From: a virus
Strand: one strand, 5' to 3'
Length of the DNA stretch: 21,307 nt
IMG/VR virus record: IMGVR_UViG_3300044641_007261
Location: 1 to 21,307 of that record
Shown: positions 19,193 through 21,307 of the stretch, in pieces
Layout of the letters: every line of letters begins with the position of its first letter
How positions within the stretch are numbered: position 1 is the first letter of the stretch
Notes under the pieces: model-generated
What the model was told of the DNA's origin: nothing
The model's input: the letters and a program-made list of their open reading frames with translations, nothing else
The model's database searches: none
Made by a program: the position numbers and the translations under genes

Positions 19193-19362
19193 TGGAACCG
19201 TGCATGACGGTGCAAGCGCTTGAAGACGGCTGCTGCCGGGTGCGTTTGCAGCAAGGCCCCTATTCAGTGAGCTGCACCGTGTCATCCATGCACCTGGTGG
19301 AAGACAAGCGCTCGCAGTTGCTGCGGGCCTTGCAGGCAATGCAACAGGAACAGCAGGAATGA
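19192..19362 (+). CDS. Tiny protein directly upstream of and overlapping terL (56 aa)
   Basis: ATG 19192 overlaps the upstream stop (TGATG), and its own TGA overlaps the terminase ATG (ATGA, 19359-19362). The protein has a beta-rich, Cys-containing first half (VQALEDGCCRVRLQQGPYSVSCTVSS) and a C-terminal Gln-rich helix (QLLRALQAMQQEQQE). The place is that of T7 gene 18 (small terminase), but the protein is shorter than gp18 (89 aa) and shows no clear DNA-binding motif. Real because both junctions are coupled. Confidence 0.62.
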   Translation: MEPCMTVQALEDGCCRVRLQQGPYSVSCTVSSMHLVEDKRSQLLRALQAMQQEQQE

Positions 19363-21137
19363 ACTGGGAGCCACTTCCTGAGCAGCTCGAGCCGTTGGCT
19401 CATTTCGCCTGCTACATCCTCCGTGAGTTGAACCTGGCGGATACGCCAACCAAGCAACAACTAGGCATCCTGCGTTATCTCGAGGGTGGCCCGGACCGCC
19501 AGATCATCACGGCCTACCGGGGTTGCGGGAAGTCCACCCTCACCGGCATCTATGCGCTGTGGCGGCTGCGGCGTGACCCCTTCAGGGAGAAGATCCTGCT
19601 GGTGGGTGCCACGGCTGACAAGGCGGTGGAGATCAGCAACTGGATGCTGCGCCTGGTGCGCGACATCGACATCCTCCAATGCCTGCAGCCGGAGACCGAT
19701 GGCCGCAGCTCGGTGCAGGCATGGGACGTGGGGCCGGCGATCGTTGATCAGAGCCCGAGTGTCCGCGCTGTGGGAATCCTGTCCCCATCGCTCACCGGCA
19801 AGCGGTGTACCTGCGCGATCGCAGACGACATTGAGACGTTGGCCAACTCGATCACACCCCTGAAGCAGGAGCGGCTGGCCGCGGCCATCACCGAACTGGA
19901 GGCGATCAGGAAGCCGGAGGTTGAGGGGGAACTGCCAAAGCAGACGATCTTCCTGGGCACCCCGCACCTGGAGTCAAGCCTCTACCTGCGAATGAGGAGG
20001 GAGAGGAACTATCAGCAGCGGTTCTGGCCGGCGCGGTATCCCAACCCGGGGCAGGAGGACGAGTGGGATTGCTACGAGGGCTGCCTTGATCCGCTGATCG
20101 CTGCCGAGGTGGAAGAAGACGGCAGCCGCTCGGGAGAGCCGACCGACCCTGAGCGCTTCGGCCACGACGAGCTGCTGCGCCGCGAGATGTCCATGACCCG
20201 GGCATCTGTGCAGCTGCAGTTCCAGCTGAACTGCCGTCTGTCGACCCTCGATCGCTACCCCATCCGACTCGGTGATCTGATCGTGATGGATCTCGACGGC
20301 AAGGCCCTGCCCGAGGTGGTGAGCTGGGCATCAGGGCCCGATCAGCGCATCCAGGACCTGGTGTGCGTCGGCCTGGGCGCTGATCGCTACTACCACCGGC
20401 CGATGCTCACCCAGGGCTGGGTATCGCAGCAGGAGACGTGGCGCTGCGTGTTGTCGATCGACCCATCAGGCCGCGGCGCCGATGAACTGGCTTGGGCGGT
20501 GGTGGCCGAGCTCAACGGCAACCTGTTTGTGCTGGAGAGCGGCGGCACCACCCAGGGCTACGCGGAGGAGGTGTTGCGGCTGCTGGCCGAACGGGCTCGC
20601 CGCTGGGGCGTCAACCAGACCGTGGTGGAGAGCAACTTCGGCGACGGCATGTTCGAGGCGCTGCTGGCACCGGTGATGAACCGCGTGCACCCCAACCCGA
20701 TCGAACCGATCAAGGTGTCGATGCAGAAGGAGAGGCGCATCGTGGATGTGATCGCCCCGATCGTGCAGCAACACCGGCTGGTGATCAGCAGCGAGCTGAT
20801 CAGAAAGGACTACCGAGAGGCCGAGCGCAACGCCGACAATGGCCACCAGCGTTCACTGATGTACCAGCTGAGCCGCATCACGACGGAACGTGGGGCCCTG
20901 GTCCACGACGACCGGATAGACGCGCTGGCGCTGGCGCTGCAGTTCTTCACTGAGGCCGCTGCCCAGGATCAGCGCAAGGCCCAGGCCACCCGTCAGGAAG
21001 AGCTCGAGGAGATGGCGCGGCAAGCGTTCTTGGATGAAGCAGGGGCCAGTATCGACCAGCTGGCCCTTGGGCTTAGGCCGACTGCTCGCGGTCGGGCGTG
21101 GGGCGGGGTGAAGCGTCCAGCTGTTGGGGCGGTCTGA
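19359..21137 (+). CDS. terL: Terminase large subunit, T7 gp19-type (592 aa)
   Basis: DNA-packaging motor and nuclease. The ATPase domain shows Walker A YRGCGKST (53-60), a sensor-like LLVGATADKA (80-89), VGPA...SPSVRAVGI (124-140) and Walker B IADDIE (154-159); the coupling region is TIFLGTPHLESSLY. The RNase H-like nuclease domain shows Asp368 in SIDPSGRGADE, Glu424 in VVESNFGDGMFE and Asp517/Asp518/Asp521 in VHDDRIDALAL. Length and motif order match T7 gp19 (586 aa) throughout, including PVMN...HRLVI..E.IRKDY near the end. The start overlaps the upstream stop. Its 3' end overlaps a convergent gene by 65 bases. Confidence 0.97.
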   Translation: MNWEPLPEQLEPLAHFACYILRELNLADTPTKQQLGILRYLEGGPDRQIITAYRGCGKSTLTGIYALWRLRRDPFREKILLVGATADKAVEISNWMLRLVRDIDILQCLQPETDGRSSVQAWDVGPAIVDQSPSVRAVGILSPSLTGKRCTCAIADDIETLANSITPLKQERLAAAITELEAIRKPEVEGELPKQTIFLGTPHLESSLYLRMRRERNYQQRFWPARYPNPGQEDEWDCYEGCLDPLIAAEVEEDGSRSGEPTDPERFGHDELLRREMSMTRASVQLQFQLNCRLSTLDRYPIRLGDLIVMDLDGKALPEVVSWASGPDQRIQDLVCVGLGADRYYHRPMLTQGWVSQQETWRCVLSIDPSGRGADELAWAVVAELNGNLFVLESGGTTQGYAEEVLRLLAERARRWGVNQTVVESNFGDGMFEALLAPVMNRVHPNPIEPIKVSMQKERRIVDVIAPIVQQHRLVISSELIRKDYREAERNADNGHQRSLMYQLSRITTERGALVHDDRIDALALALQFFTEAAAQDQRKAQATRQEELEEMARQAFLDEAGASIDQLALGLRPTARGRAWGGVKRPAVGAV

Positions 21138-21307
21138 TCGGCACCACCTTTTCTTGCAGGGTGGAGAAATCGAGCTTGCCAGCCATTCGGCTCTTCAAGG
21201 CCTGCGTATCAGCTTCCGCAAGGCTGGCGGTGATGGAGTTCTGCTTGAGCAGCTGCAGGGCCAGCCGCAGATCTTCCGGTTCGCCGCCGAGCTCGACACG
21301 GTTCTTG
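21073..21307 (-). CDS. 3' end of a convergent gene, cut by the window edge (small-terminase-like helices?)
   Basis: On the minus strand a frame is open from the window edge to TAA 21073, giving 77 residues with normal codon composition: RVELGGEPEDLRLALQLLKQN, then ITASLAEADTQALKSRMAGKLDF and STLQEKVVPIRPPQQLD, with a Pro/Asp-rich tail. The helical 'LRLALQLLKQN.ITA' followed by 'LK..MAGKLDF' recalls C-terminal parts of phage small terminase subunits, but only weakly and from memory. It overlaps the terL 3' end by 65 bases on the opposite strand. The start is outside the window. Confidence 0.55.
   Translation of the reverse strand, partial: KNRVELGGEPEDLRLALQLLKQNSITASLAEADTQALKSRMAGKLDFSTLQEKVVPIRPPQQLDASPRPTPDREQSA

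Noticed and set aside
1-21307. CRISPR arrays, insertion sequences, rRNA and tRNA genes
   Set aside because: No regularly spaced direct repeats, transposase motifs, rRNA stretches or cloverleaf-forming sequences were seen.

Overview
The window looks like one continuous stretch of a temperate, T7-like (podovirus-type) phage genome or prophage. The host is probably a GC-rich cyanobacterium of the Synechococcus/Cyanobium kind. Evidence for phage: a T7 gp19-type large terminase, a T7-type tail-fibre N-terminus, a very large internal-virion-like protein, lysis genes, a tyrosine integrase and a set of small DNA-binding regulators. Evidence for a cyanobacterial host is inferential: the cyanobacterial HIP1 octamer GCGATCGC occurs six times (4629, 5129, 14842, 15811, 16576, 19815) where about one would be expected by chance at this base composition, and several genes read like cyanophage genes. 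No rRNA, tRNA, CRISPR array or insertion sequence was seen.

Layout. 1-4720 (+): two large virion proteins, the first cut by the window edge. 4769-6792 (+): T7-type tail fibre followed by small, tightly overlapping tail genes, two of them with collagen-like Gly-X-Y tracts. 6796-10054 (+): a complete diversity-generating retroelement (DGR): target gene with a C-terminal variable repeat, a short hairpin, the accessory gene avd, the template repeat, a spacer, and a reverse transcriptase with the DGR signature motif. Template and variable repeats align over 120 bases with 23 differences, every one at an adenine of the template. 10056-10417 (+): two tiny membrane proteins, probably lysis related. 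10414-17081 (-): a leftward block (read from 17081 down) of a short sliding-clamp-like protein, an ArdC-type antirestriction protein, a tiny membrane peptide, a ribbon-helix-helix-like protein, a secreted RlpA-like protein, a winged-helix protein, a KilA-N protein, a MarR-like regulator, integrase, a two-domain endolysin and a 97-residue protein. 17103-18098: about 1 kb with no convincing gene, the divergent control region, holding operator-like repeats, a G-quadruplex candidate and CCTAGG palindromes. 18099-21137 (+): winged-helix protein, membrane protein, two small proteins, terminase. 21073-21307 (-): 3' end of a convergent gene overlapping the terminase.

How it fits together. On a circular or permuted map the rightward late genes run from terminase through the unseen head genes to tail, DGR and lysis, and meet the leftward lysogeny/early block at 10414-10417, where two convergent genes share a CTAG as both stop codons. 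The DGR would diversify a C-type-lectin/formylglycine-enzyme-like surface protein encoded directly behind the tail genes, a plausible host-range switch. The control layer is unusual: a C/A-rich leader (CCAACAACCACC) stands directly before the start codons of at least five genes that lack a Shine-Dalgarno sequence, and a TGCAC-GTGCA / CTCACCTG sequence family recurs at module borders.
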